From an uncultured Muribaculaceae bacterium (GTDB lineage Bacteria; Bacteroidota; Bacteroidia; Bacteroidales; Muribaculaceae): DNA of 64,000 nt. The translations under genes were made by a program, and so were the position numbers. A model generated the notes under the pieces. It saw nothing but the letters and a program-made list of their open reading frames with translations. It was not told the origin of the DNA and searched no databases. The stretch covers positions 1-64,000 of the forward strand of contig CAJUPZ010000002.1 in assembly GCA_910588065.1 (NCBI GenBank), read 5' to 3'. Positions 16,974 through 26,741 of the stretch are shown here, in pieces; the stretch's first letter is position 1, and every line of letters begins with the position of its first letter.

Positions 16974-18289
16974 ATTTTTCCGGATGTGAACAATAGTTTG
17001 TAATAATAGTATATTATATTGATGCGGGCGTTGACAAGTTGCTGCTCCGCGTCAAGTTTTGAATTTGCTGCATCAAGCATATCCGTTATGAGAGCCATGT
17101 CTGCCGAATAGCGGGTAAAAACGGTGTTATAGTTTTTCTCAGCAAGTTCAACACTTTTCTGCTGGGTGTTGAGTTCCTCGTATGACTCAAGATAGCGGAC
17201 ATAGTCAGCCCTGACGGTAAGTTCTGTATTCTCCCGAGCCGCGGCAAGTTCGTCATTGGCGTGTACCGTTGCCGCACGGCTCCGGGATAAGGATTTGTTG
17301 GTCTTGAACAGTGATGAGATATTGTAGCTTACGCCCACACCGATGTACCAATAACTGAGATTGCGGTTTATCGGTGGCACCTCCACCAATATCGGGCCGT
17401 CGATACTCCACCCTGCCTGCAATCCGATTTTGGGAAGACGCTCCGACTTAGTCAGGGACTCCGCTTTCCGGGATATATCAACCTTTGACTGCGCCAGTTT
17501 CAGCATGGGTGAATTGACGGAGGCCTCAGTTTGCCATGATGACTCGCTTTGTAATGGAAGCGACTTGCCAAGAATTGCAGAATCGGGCACAATGACAGTA
17601 CCTTCCGGCAATCCTGCGATAGTGATAAGGTTGTGATTTAGAATGTCGATTGTGTTGTTGATTTTCACAAGTTGCAGCTCCAGATTTGACACAAGCAGTT
17701 CATATCGGGTTATGTCGTTTTGCAAAGCCACGCCTTGCTCATACCTGGCTCGCATCTCATCAAGCACTTTCCTCGCCTGTGCTATATTATTCTCCACCAC
17801 ACCCCGCAGATTTGTGTACTTGTAGATATCCAGATAAAAGCCGGTGAGCCGTAAGCGGATGTTGTCGCGTTGCAGTTCTGTGGCATATCTGGATGCTGTC
17901 AGCTTGAGTTCGGCAAGTTGTATGCCTGAAGTAATGGCACCGCCGGAATATACCGGCTGGTTCACACTGAGCGACAATGCATTGCCGTAATGAGGTATAG
18001 GGGCTTTTTGATAGTCCGAGAAATTCCGTTTTGTAGTGAAGCCGTCGCCTATATAACTGAACGAAAGGGAGGCATTGATGTCGGGCAACCGACCGGAGCG
18101 GGCTACACTCATCTCTTGATTGGCTTCCTCCTCTGCGGAAAAAGAGGGGCGTAATTGCGCACTGTTTCTTTCAGCACTCTCAAATAACTGTTCAAGGGTT
18201 ATTACTGATGGGTTCTGACCGAAAGCACACACCCCTGCGCCCAACAGAACTGCGCTGAGCAGCCCTGTGAGCAATCGTTGATTGTTCAT
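16970..18289 (-). CDS. TolC-like outer membrane efflux channel
   Basis: The start at 18289 (MNNQRLLTGLLSAVLLGAG, a signal peptide ending near AFGQ) is preferred over an in-frame ATG 69 bp upstream, giving 439 residues. Two outer-membrane efflux protein repeats are visible, with long amphipathic helices (SGIQLAELKLTASRYATELQ and the C-terminal ARENTELTVRADYVRYLESY). It should form the outer-membrane duct of the pump encoded by the two genes behind it. A candidate promoter lies about 220 bp upstream. The LytS/LytTR genes further upstream could regulate it (inference). Confidence 0.85.
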   Translation of the reverse strand: MNNQRLLTGLLSAVLLGAGVCAFGQNPSVITLEQLFESAERNSAQLRPSFSAEEEANQEMSVARSGRLPDINASLSFSYIGDGFTTKRNFSDYQKAPIPHYGNALSLSVNQPVYSGGAITSGIQLAELKLTASRYATELQRDNIRLRLTGFYLDIYKYTNLRGVVENNIAQARKVLDEMRARYEQGVALQNDITRYELLVSNLELQLVKINNTIDILNHNLITIAGLPEGTVIVPDSAILGKSLPLQSESSWQTEASVNSPMLKLAQSKVDISRKAESLTKSERLPKIGLQAGWSIDGPILVEVPPINRNLSYWYIGVGVSYNISSLFKTNKSLSRSRAATVHANDELAAARENTELTVRADYVRYLESYEELNTQQKSVELAEKNYNTVFTRYSADMALITDMLDAANSKLDAEQQLVNARINIIYYYYKLLFTSGKI

Positions 18290-18511
18290 AAAAATCGGGG
18301 ATAATATGTGAATAATGAATATGGGGTTGCTATCCGTCAATCTCACGACGGTATGCAACTGTTCTGAAATCAGATCAGACTTTGAGCGCGGCTATGGCCT
18401 GCCGTACTCTTCCAGTTTTCCTTGAAAGCGTAGTTTTGTATATACGCTCTTGTTGCGTTTATCGCTGTATCTGTTACAATCATTTACTTACCGCTCTTTG
18501 TGAACGGCACT

Positions 18512-18520
18512 GCAAAATTA
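18512..18520 (-). promoter_or_regulatory. -7 box for the TolC-EmrA-EmrB operon
   Basis: On the minus strand TAATTTTGC matches TAnnTTTG. It is the best box between the PepSY gene and the TolC-like gene. The upstream sequence is T-rich, but the -33 spacing is not ideal. Confidence 0.4.
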
Positions 18521-18611
18521 CAAAAAAATAGTAAAAAGTCTGTAATCAAAATGTCAAAAGTTGTGCAGTTGCTCGACAATTGCGCGCCATATCCGCTTGA
18601 TATATAGACAG

Positions 18612-18647
18612 ATGACGGCAAGTAGCTTTTTATGCTCTTGCCGTCAT
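18612..18647 (-). terminator. Hairpin after the LytS-LytTR-PepSY operon
   Basis: Arms ATGACGGCAAG and CTTGCCGTCAT form a perfect 11-bp stem with a 14-nt loop, 21 bp past the PepSY stop codon. The downstream T-run is poor, so it may be a transcript-end stabiliser rather than a strong intrinsic terminator. Confidence 0.5.
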
Positions 18648-18667
18648 ATTTCAGTGTGTCGCAATGC

Positions 18668-19129
18668 TTATCTGCGCCGGCCTCTGCCTCCTTGACGGGA
18701 TTGCATGGGCTTGGCATCCTCGGTCAGTCTGAGTTCTGAGCCATTGGAAAGCTCCACTTCGTAGCCTCCCCGTTTGCGGGAAATCTCCACAATGGTCTGT
18801 CCTTTGAAGTTTGTGTCCACATACTTGGCTATGGCGGTGGGGACTATCGCCGAGGGTACAGAAGTATCGCGGGCAGCCTTGACTTCCTTCCAATTACCGT
18901 CAGAGGTAAAATCAACCTCCGCACCACTTGTGAAATCGACCTCATACTCAATGCCTCTGCGGCCGTTGTCTTTCTCAACTTTTCTCACCTGATCTTTTGA
19001 AAAGTACTTAGTGATGAAAGCTTGAGCAGCTTTAGGCAACTCTGACTGGTTGATGGGTGTACCGGCAAACATTGTCGCCGATAATGATGCCACGATTATG
19101 GCAAGCACCAAAGACAGTAGTTTTTTCAT
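18668..19129 (-). CDS. Periplasmic PepSY-like protein, two repeats
   Basis: 153 residues with a signal peptide (KKLLSLVLAIIVASLSATMFAG). Two repeats of a small alpha/beta unit (~35-80 and ~95-140) have the pattern of the PepSY-like PF11396 family: LPKAAQAFITKYF with YEVDFTSGAEVDF, and VPTAIAKYVDTNF with YEVELSNGSELRL. The C-terminus is very basic (GGRGRRR). It is encoded 7 bp after the LytTR regulator, so it belongs to that operon. In Bacteroidales such proteins often accompany envelope two-component systems, where they may sense or buffer a signal (inference). Confidence 0.8.
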   Translation of the reverse strand: MKKLLSLVLAIIVASLSATMFAGTPINQSELPKAAQAFITKYFSKDQVRKVEKDNGRRGIEYEVDFTSGAEVDFTSDGNWKEVKAARDTSVPSAIVPTAIAKYVDTNFKGQTIVEISRKRGGYEVELSNGSELRLTEDAKPMQSRQGGRGRRR

Positions 19130-19136
19130 TTGAAAT

Positions 19137-19838
19137 TTATTTAGTTTGAATTATGTTGTTCAGATTATTAAATGCCGTGATATATTTTCTCCCGGCAGGA
19201 ATTGGGCGCGGAAAATTATGAAGATAAACGGTCCTGTTTGAGAATTTTTCGATAAAAGGGATCGATATTATAAAAGACCTGTGTATCCTCACAAAACAAT
19301 CTTCGGGAAGCATGGCTTCAATTTCCTTCATGGTAATCTGAGGAACAACTGTCGGCATATCCTTGCGGAATATCTTCACATAATTATCCATCGCCTCTAT
19401 CACTATGACATCATTTAAGTTGACAACCACATTTTTATGATCCGCTTTCAAGGTAATACATCTGGCTGAAGGCTCAGGATCCTTGTGCTGAATGAATATC
19501 CCGGCTTTTGCCATTGCCTTTTCAAAACGAGGATAGAATATCGGCTTGTGAAGAAAATCCACCGCATCAACATTGAATCCGTCAAGTGCATAATTAGCGT
19601 ATGCTGTAGTAAAAATCAAGCATGTGCCTTCCGGCAATTCCTTAGCCAGAGTCACACCATTATGTGAGTTCATCTCAATATCAAGGAAAACTATATCAGG
19701 TTTGGTTTCCTTGATATGATCCATACCTGCAATGGGAGATGTGAAACATTTCAGTTCAATACCTCCATACCGGTTGCAGTATTCCTGGATTATGCTTAAA
19801 GCAATCGGCTCATCATCTATTGCCACACACTTAATCAT
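19137..19838 (-). CDS. LytTR-family response regulator
   Basis: The start at 19838 (MIKCVAIDDEP) gives the normal receiver N-terminus; the longer frame adds only six residues. The receiver domain (1-115) has the acidic pair Asp8/Asp9, phospho-acceptor Asp53 in VFLDIEM, and the Lys of the HKPI turn. A LytTR DNA-binding domain follows (about 135-230), with VIVIEAMDNYVKIF and FVRIHRSFIIS. Its ATG overlaps the kinase stop by ATGA, so the pair is translationally coupled. Plausible targets are the neighbouring pumps and the PepSY gene. Confidence 0.92.
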   Translation of the reverse strand: MIKCVAIDDEPIALSIIQEYCNRYGGIELKCFTSPIAGMDHIKETKPDIVFLDIEMNSHNGVTLAKELPEGTCLIFTTAYANYALDGFNVDAVDFLHKPIFYPRFEKAMAKAGIFIQHKDPEPSARCITLKADHKNVVVNLNDVIVIEAMDNYVKIFRKDMPTVVPQITMKEIEAMLPEDCFVRIHRSFIISIPFIEKFSNRTVYLHNFPRPIPAGRKYITAFNNLNNIIQTK

Positions 19839-20848
19839 ACTGACAGATCTATACAAAGTTTCACTCGATAAAATGTACCGTCGCTATCATTGGACATCTT
19901 ATGTTTTCCCGGATAGAGAAGTTCAAGACGCTTACGGCAGTTCTCAATACCCATGTGTTCACCTATCCGTTTCACCGGGAATATCTTGTTTTCAGTGGAA
20001 AATATCAACCTCCCGTTTCTTTCTGTTATCAATATGGAAATTTGGCTTTCTTCAACCGGTGATATTCCATGCTTGAAACAGTTTTCAACAAAAGTCACCA
20101 ACAGCATGGGAGGGATTTGCAGGCTGTTATTTTCAATATCAATATCCATTTTCACGGAAGTCATTTCATTAAGTCGCAGTGACTGCAGAGCCACATACTG
20201 CCTTATGTAGTCAACTTCATCTGATATATCGACAAAATCCCGCATTGATGTTGTATGGATATACCGGAGCATTGATATATATTTTTCCAACGACTCCAAA
20301 GCCTTTTCATCACGGGTCAGAAACAGACCATAGAGGGAGTTCAACGTATTAAACATAAAGTGAGGCTTGATTTGTGCCTTATATAATTCAATCTCCGCTT
20401 TATCACGCTCGGCTTCCACTGCCCTGCGACGCGACTTCTGCGAATTAGCCTGAGTAAGCAATCCGATCGCAAAACTAAAAGCCTCAACAATCATAAAAAG
20501 CGACCAAACAGCCTGTTGATATTGCTGAATTGATGGAAAAATCCGCACTATCCCCTCGTCGTGAACATTAGGCTTTGGTATATAAAGGCTGATTTGTGTC
20601 AACATGTATGTAACTCCAAATGAAACCAGAATCAAGACAATTCCCATCCAACGGCATTTTTTTGCACGGAATAACGCCGGGACAGTGAGTATACGGTTCA
20701 TGAAATACAGGGCATAGAGCCAAAATCCAACAGTAATGACATACCATTGGAAATTATGGTACCACCGTTCCACCGGAAATATCATCACCATAACCGGCAA
20801 CACAATCAGGCAGAACACAAGGTCTATGTATATGGACACATTCTTCAT
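19835..20848 (-). CDS. LytS-type sensor histidine kinase
   Basis: 337 residues. There are four TM helices in the first ~135 residues (LVFCLIVLPVMVMIF; WYVITVGFWLYALYF; GIVLILVSFGVTYML; AVWSLFMIVEAFSFAIGLL) and no large extracellular sensor domain. A short coiled coil (RRRAVEAERDKAEIELYKAQ) leads to the His_kinase motif KPHFMFNTLN with His163. The ATPase part follows: LLVTFVENCFKHG (N box) and EHMGIENCRKRLELLYP (G box). It phosphorylates the LytTR regulator encoded after it. A -7 box lies 27 bp upstream. Confidence 0.9.
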   Translation of the reverse strand: MKNVSIYIDLVFCLIVLPVMVMIFPVERWYHNFQWYVITVGFWLYALYFMNRILTVPALFRAKKCRWMGIVLILVSFGVTYMLTQISLYIPKPNVHDEGIVRIFPSIQQYQQAVWSLFMIVEAFSFAIGLLTQANSQKSRRRAVEAERDKAEIELYKAQIKPHFMFNTLNSLYGLFLTRDEKALESLEKYISMLRYIHTTSMRDFVDISDEVDYIRQYVALQSLRLNEMTSVKMDIDIENNSLQIPPMLLVTFVENCFKHGISPVEESQISILITERNGRLIFSTENKIFPVKRIGEHMGIENCRKRLELLYPGKHKMSNDSDGTFYRVKLCIDLSV

Positions 20849-20874
20849 GTGACAAATGATTCGGAATTACAAAT

Positions 20875-20883
20875 GCAAAGTTA
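20875..20883 (-). promoter_or_regulatory. -7 box for the LytS-LytTR-PepSY operon
   Basis: On the minus strand TAACTTTGC matches TAnnTTTG exactly. It is 27 bp upstream of the kinase ATG, predicting a leader of about 22 nt. Confidence 0.5.
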
Positions 20884-20991
20884 ATGCTTTTATATCTGAT
20901 AGAGTATGTGCTCGACGGTCGTTCGCCACCACATCGCCGCAGTTAGTCATTTTATAATAAGACGGCCATTCCCACCTAAAGTTTAATGACT

Positions 20992-21000
20992 TAAATTTGC
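20992..21000 (+). promoter_or_regulatory. -7 box for the stand-alone RND gene
   Basis: TAAATTTGC matches the TAnnTTTG box, 20 bp before the RND start codon. It lies back to back with the kinase promoter in a 171-bp divergent region, where a LytTR protein could act on both genes. Confidence 0.5.
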
Positions 21001-21019
21001 TTCAAAATCTAAATGAAAC

Positions 21020-24000
21020 ATGACAGTAAAGACATTCATAGACCGCCCGGTTCTTGCGGGTGTAATTTCAGTGTTGATAGTTATTCTCGGAGTTCTCGGG
21101 CTTCTCCAACTCCCCATTGAGCAATTCCCTGACATCGCACCTCCAACAGTCAGAGTTCAGGCATCATATACCGGAGCTAACGCTGAGACAGTGATGAAGA
21201 GTGTGATTGTTCCGCTTGAAGAATCGCTGAATGGAGTGGAGGATATGATGTATATGACATCTACCGCTACCAATACCGGAACAGCCTCGATTACTATTTA
21301 TTTCAAGCAAGGCACGGACGCTGATATGGCTGTCGTGAACGTGCAGAACCGTGTTGCTTCCGCACAGGGACTTCTTCCTGCGGAAGTAACAAAAAGCGGT
21401 GTGACAGTAAGAAAACGCCAGAACAGCACTTTGAAGTCGATAACATTATACAGTCCCAATGACACATACGACTCCAAATTCCTGACCAACTATATGAAAA
21501 TCAATATCGAACCGCAGATTTCACGAATAACAGGCGTTGGCGAGGTTAATATTTTCAGCGCGGAATATGCCATGAGGATATGGCTTGACCCTGCCAAGAT
21601 GTCGCAATATGGATTGGTCCCTGCAGATATTGATAAGGTTCTTGCCGAACAAAATATAGAGTCTCCTACCGGAACTCTTGGAGCTGAGTCCATGAATACC
21701 TTCCAATATGTGCTAAAATATCGTGGACGATATGAGGATGCTGCTGAATATGAGAATTTGGTTATAAGAGCATTGCCTGATGGAAGTGTTCTGCGACTTC
21801 GGGATGTAGCGACTGTTGAGCTTGGCTCGCTCAATTACGCTATGATTAGTGAAACCAGCGGTCATCCCGGAGCGAATGCTATGATTGCCCAGACCGCAGG
21901 CTCAAATGCCAATGAGGTAATTAAGGAGATTGACAATACCCTTGATGAACTCAGGGACAGGCTACCCGAAGGAATGGTTCTAACCGATATTTCAAGCACA
22001 AAAGACTTTTTGGATGCTTCAATAGCAAAGGTTATAGAGACATTGATTATAGCCCTGATATTGGTTGTGCTGGTGGTATATTTGTTCCTTCACGATTTCA
22101 GAGCCACGTTGATACCGGCATTATCCATTATCGTATCACTTATTGGAACTTTCGCATTTATCTATGCTGTAGGTTTTACACTGAACATGCTGACATTGTT
22201 TGCCATAGTGCTTGTAATCGGTACGGTGGTTGATGACTCCGTGGTCGTAGTCGAGGCTGTCCAGGCCAAATTTGATGAAGGAGAAGATGATCCCTATCAG
22301 GCTACTGTTTCCGCAATGGGCGGACTGTCAGCGGCATTGATTACCACAACAGTAGTTTTTATGGCGGTGTTTATTCCGGTGTGCTTTATGGGGGGTACTT
22401 CCGGCACATTCTATAAGCAATTTGGTTTGACTATGGCTGTTGCAGTGGGAATATCTCTTATAAACGCAATGACACTGTGTCCGGCATTAAGTGCTTTGCT
22501 TATGCGTCCGAAAAAGGTAGCTTCTGTAAAATCATCTTTTGTGGTTCGTTTCAACTATGCCTTTGACAAATCATTCACAACCGTAACTGCTCAATATAAA
22601 AGTGGTGTTATGTTTCTGTTCAAGAATCGCTGGGTCGTAATTGCTTTATTCGCCATTTCTGCAATCGGTCTGGTATGGTTGATGTCCACTACTAAAACCG
22701 GCCTCGTGCCTCAAGAGGATATGGGTACACTCAGCCTGAACATTCAAGTTGCCCCCGGCAGCAATCTTGCGGAGACAGAACGTGTTATGGATGAAGTTGA
22801 AAACGCAATCAAGGATATACCTGAAATATATATCTATTCCCGCGTGACAGGAAAGAATGCCCGTCATGACCAATCCGCATCAGCAGGTTCTTTCAGTGTC
22901 AGACTACGCGATTGGAGTGAACGCAAAGGGAAAGGACAAGATATTAACTCTGTAATCCGTGAAATATACAAGCGCACTGCCCCCATATCATCGGCTCAAA
23001 TCAGAGTGTCTCAATCGCCGATGATTTCCGGATATGGCACCGGCAGTGGTTTTGAACTTTATGTGCAGGACCGCTCCGGAACCACGACCGACGAATTGCT
23101 ACAGATTACCCGTACATTTATCGACTCATTAAACGGCCGCCCTGAAATTTCGCGTGCATACACTACATTTGATACAAAGTATCCTCAGTATATGGTCGAG
23201 GTGGATGCCGTGAAGTGTCTTCAGATGGATGTATCTCCGGCCGATGTCCTATCTACTTTATCCGGATATGTGGGAGGCAGCTATTCATCTAATCTTAACC
23301 GGTTTACTAAATTGTACCGTGTGATGGTGCAAGCAAATCCGGAGAGCCGCCTTAACACGGAATCACTTAAACGCATGTTTGTAAGAACATCATCCGGACA
23401 AATGGCACCCCTTGATAATTTTGTGACATTGACAAGGGTTTATGGTTCTGAAAGTCTTTCCCGCTTCAATCTTTTTCCCTCGATCTCTGTGTTTGGTGAG
23501 CAGGGAGAAGGTTACAGCTCCGTCGAAGCTATCAATGCCATCAAAGATGTGGCCGGAGAATACCTGCCTTCAGGATTTGGATACGAATTTGGCGGAATGT
23601 CAAGAGAGGAGTCATCAACCGGCAATACTACGGTCATAGTATTCAGTATATGCCTTGCGTTCATATATTTGATATTGTGCGCTCTATATGAGAGTCTCAC
23701 AGTGCCTTTGGCGGTAATGGCAGCAGTTCCTATGGGCTTGGCTGGCAGTTTCCTTTTTGCCCGTTGGTGGGGACTTGAAAACAATATCTACATGCAGATC
23801 GGACTAATCATGTTGATAGGATTGCTTGCAAAAACAGCAATTTTATTAACGGAATATGCCACAGCTCGAAGAAAAGAAGGGATGGGACTTGTTGCCTCTG
23901 CAATCTCTGCCGCAAAAGCACGTTTCAGACCAATCATCATGACCTCTGCGACAATGGTGTTCGGTATGTTGCCGCTTATGTTTGCATCAGGAGTTGGCGC

Positions 24001-24154
24001 CAATGGTAACATCTCAGTTGGAGCCGGGACTGTTGGTGGCTTGCTGTTCGGCACACTCGCCTTGCTTTTTATGGTTCCTGTTTTCTTCGTTATATTCCAA
24101 TACATCCATGAACGCACTATACCCAAAAGTAGGGTAAAAGCGATGCAAGAATAA
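21020..24154 (+). CDS. RND efflux transporter (HAE1/AcrB-like) without its own adaptor
   Basis: 1044 residues, the usual AcrB length. TM1 is near residue 12-30. Two large periplasmic loops and the TM2-6 and TM8-12 blocks are present, with the family motifs LPIEQFPDIAPPTV, VVDDSVVVVEAVQ (TM4 proton-relay acidic residues) and GLLAKTAILLTEYA. The protein exports amphiphilic compounds by proton antiport. No HlyD adaptor or TolC gene is adjacent, so it must borrow one, possibly from the EmrA/TolC operon on the other side of the regulator or from the complete RND pump at 35-41 kb. It is divergent from the LytS operon. Confidence 0.92.
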   Translation: MTVKTFIDRPVLAGVISVLIVILGVLGLLQLPIEQFPDIAPPTVRVQASYTGANAETVMKSVIVPLEESLNGVEDMMYMTSTATNTGTASITIYFKQGTDADMAVVNVQNRVASAQGLLPAEVTKSGVTVRKRQNSTLKSITLYSPNDTYDSKFLTNYMKINIEPQISRITGVGEVNIFSAEYAMRIWLDPAKMSQYGLVPADIDKVLAEQNIESPTGTLGAESMNTFQYVLKYRGRYEDAAEYENLVIRALPDGSVLRLRDVATVELGSLNYAMISETSGHPGANAMIAQTAGSNANEVIKEIDNTLDELRDRLPEGMVLTDISSTKDFLDASIAKVIETLIIALILVVLVVYLFLHDFRATLIPALSIIVSLIGTFAFIYAVGFTLNMLTLFAIVLVIGTVVDDSVVVVEAVQAKFDEGEDDPYQATVSAMGGLSAALITTTVVFMAVFIPVCFMGGTSGTFYKQFGLTMAVAVGISLINAMTLCPALSALLMRPKKVASVKSSFVVRFNYAFDKSFTTVTAQYKSGVMFLFKNRWVVIALFAISAIGLVWLMSTTKTGLVPQEDMGTLSLNIQVAPGSNLAETERVMDEVENAIKDIPEIYIYSRVTGKNARHDQSASAGSFSVRLRDWSERKGKGQDINSVIREIYKRTAPISSAQIRVSQSPMISGYGTGSGFELYVQDRSGTTTDELLQITRTFIDSLNGRPEISRAYTTFDTKYPQYMVEVDAVKCLQMDVSPADVLSTLSGYVGGSYSSNLNRFTKLYRVMVQANPESRLNTESLKRMFVRTSSGQMAPLDNFVTLTRVYGSESLSRFNLFPSISVFGEQGEGYSSVEAINAIKDVAGEYLPSGFGYEFGGMSREESSTGNTTVIVFSICLAFIYLILCALYESLTVPLAVMAAVPMGLAGSFLFARWWGLENNIYMQIGLIMLIGLLAKTAILLTEYATARRKEGMGLVASAISAAKARFRPIIMTSATMVFGMLPLMFASGVGANGNISVGAGTVGGLLFGTLALLFMVPVFFVIFQYIHERTIPKSRVKAMQE

Positions 24155-24317
24155 TGATATTGATTATTGTGGCCATCGGTATGGGATACATTCGCCATCA
24201 ATAATATGTCGTCTGTCATTTTTTAGCGAGGTGGCTGATTTCGTAAATATATAGTTCATAGCGCGTTATGCAACCCGGTACCCACTTTTGGGTATTTCTT
24301 GCCTTAATTAAACTTCC

Positions 24318-24326
24318 GAACTTTGC
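24318..24326 (+). promoter_or_regulatory. Degenerate -7 box for the xus-like operon
   Basis: GAACTTTGC differs from TAnnTTTG by one base and sits 21 bp before the receptor ATG. Its position also argues against the upstream TTG as the start codon, because that TTG lies inside the box. Confidence 0.35.
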
Positions 24327-24346
24327 AGTCTAAAACAGATAAATTC

Positions 24347-26724
24347 ATGGCAATTTGGAAGAAATATTCAGTATGCTTCATTACAATGTTTTCAACGGCG
24401 GTAATATCTTATGCCGCCGGAGACAACGGTATGATTTCAGGTAAGGTTCTATCCCTTGATGGAGAGCCGATAGATTATGCTTCGGTGTTTCTAAAAGGCA
24501 CTTCGCTCGCTTGTTCTACCAATGAAAAAGGACTATATCACATATCGGCTCCTGCCGGTGATTACACGATAGTCTTCTCTTCGGTCGGTTTTGAGAAACA
24601 TGAAGCAAAAGTGAAAATCAAGTCTAATGAACGCGCGAAGCTGAATGTGAAATTAAAACCCTCAATTCAACTTGCCGAGGTTATAGTCGTTGGAAACCCC
24701 CTCAGCAAAGTTAAAAACTCGGCATTCAACGCCACCGCTGTCAATACCAGAGAATTGGGGAATACCACAAAGACCTTGAGCGAAGCCTTGAATAAGGCTC
24801 CCGGCATGAAAATCCGGGAGAGTGGAGGTGTCGGATCTGATATGGCTGTGACAATGGATGGTTTCAGTGGTAAACACGTCAAAGTGTTTATCGACGGCGT
24901 TCCACAGGAAGGTGTTGGAAGTTCTTTCGGATTGAACAACATCCCGGTCAATTTTGCCGACCGCATTGAGGTTTATCGGGGCGTAGTTCCGGTAGGCTTT
25001 GGAGCGGATGCCATAGGTGGTGTGATTAATATAGTCACTCCACGCCGCCAAAGGCGATGGTTTATCGATGCATCGTATTCATTCGGTTCATTCAACACCC
25101 ATAAATCGTATATCAATTTCGGTCAAACCCTACGCAATGGGTTCAAATATGAAATAAATGCTTTTCAAAATTATTCTGATAATAATTATTGGGTCGATAC
25201 CCCCGTTGAGGATTTTGCGGCAGGAGCCATCAACAAGAAGAAAATTGAACATGTCAAGCGGTTCAATGACACCTATCACAATGAGGCGATAGTTGCAAAG
25301 TTGGGATTTGTCAATAAAAGCTGGGCTGACCGTCTGTTGCTTGGATTTACATATTCCCACATGTATAAAGAGGTTCAGACCGGTGTAAGACAGGAAGTCG
25401 TTTATGGACAAAAACATCGTCACGGTTTCTCTCTCATTCCCTCTCTCGAATATTCCAAACGCAATCTTGGAACAAAGGGTCTTGATCTCTCTTTCAATGC
25501 AAATTACAATCGGGACAACACTACAAATGTCGACACTGCATCTGTGAAATATAATTGGTTCGGCCAGACCGCGCCACTAAATGCTCTGGGTGAACAGTCT
25601 TATCAGAACTCCAAAGCCATAAATAACAATTGGTCAACTGCCGCAACTGTAAATTACAGGCTTTCTGAAAATCATGTGTTCACAATAAATGATGTGTTCA
25701 ACACATTCAACCGCTCGAATGAGGATTTACTGACAATTCCACATGGAAAAGATGGGTTTTCTAAGGTCACAAGCAAGAATATAGCCGGTGTTTCATATCG
25801 TTATATGCCTAATACAAAATTCAATCTTACAGCGTTCGGTAAACATTATCATCAATATGTTTCGGGGCCGATGGCTACTACATCTGCACAGGATGTGTTT
25901 GAATTGACCTCGCGCTCGATTGATTACTTTGGATATGGAGCTGCCGGAACTTGGTTCATCCCTCTTGGCTTTCAGTTGAAGGCATCATATGAGAAGGCTT
26001 ACCGACTGCCCACAATTGAAGAGATGTTTGGGGATGAGGATCTTGAAGTCGGTGACATTGCTCTAAAACCGGAATCAAGTCACAATGTGAACATCAATCT
26101 GAGCTATAATGCCACTTTTGGCAACAATATAATTTACGCGGAAGCCGGATTGATATACCGCGATACCCGTGATTATATACAGCGTAACATAATGGCTCTG
26201 AGCGGTGGTAAATCGGCTGCTACTTATGTAAATTATGGTAAAGTATCAACAAAGGGTATAAGTGTATCCGTGCGATATAATTTCTCCAGATGGTTAAGCC
26301 TTGGTGGAAATTTCACTCAGATGAATGTCCGTGACAATATGAAAACCGCACAGGGCAGCACGGTTGCCAACATCGCATACAAAGAGCGGATGCCTAACCT
26401 GCCATATATGTTTGCAGACTCGGATGTCAATTTCTACTGGCACGGCTTGGGTCGGATAGGAAATGTTCTGACTGTGACTACGACAACCAATACACACATA
26501 GTTTTTGCTACTATATCGCTAATATCGGTTCAAATAACAACGATTATATAATTCCGGATCAATTCGCACATAACCTTACGGTTTCTTACGGAATACAAAA
26601 AGGACGGTATAACCTATCGTTTGAATGTCGGAATTTTACCAACGCTAAACTTTACGACAATTTCAGCCTTCAGAAAGCCGGTCGCGCATTCTACGGTAAA
26701 ATCAGAATCTATTTTGGTAATTAA
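24347..26724 (+). pseudogene. xusA: TonB-dependent siderophore receptor (XusA-like), C-terminal frameshift
   Basis: The start at 24347 gives a signal peptide (YSVCFITMFSTAVISYAAG). A carboxypeptidase-D-like regulatory domain (ISGKVLSLDGEPIDYASVFL) is followed by the plug (SEALNKAPGMKIRESGG; DRIEVYRGVVPVGFGADAIGG) and a 22-strand barrel. The frame stops at 26551, but the adjacent frame continues with YDNQYTHSFCYYIANIG and ends at 26722-26724 with KIRIYFGN, a normal aromatic-rich barrel terminus. One missing base near 26477 would restore a continuous protein. The last ~80 residues, about three strands, are therefore out of frame. It is followed 17 bp later by a DUF4374 lipoprotein and a PepSY reductase, the gene set of Bacteroides thetaiotaomicron xusABC. 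Real mutation or assembly error cannot be separated here. Confidence 0.82.
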
Positions 26725-26741
26725 ATATAAATCAGAGAAAT

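Larger units (their letters stand above)
18290..18667 (-). other. 378-bp intergenic region upstream of the TolC-like gene
   Basis: No coding frame here looks real. The region holds a candidate minus-strand -7 box, TAATTTTGC (18512-18520), and next to the PepSY stop a perfect 11-bp inverted repeat (18612-18647). The leader of the efflux operon would be about 220 nt, long enough for regulation, but I see no recognisable riboswitch. Confidence 0.5.
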
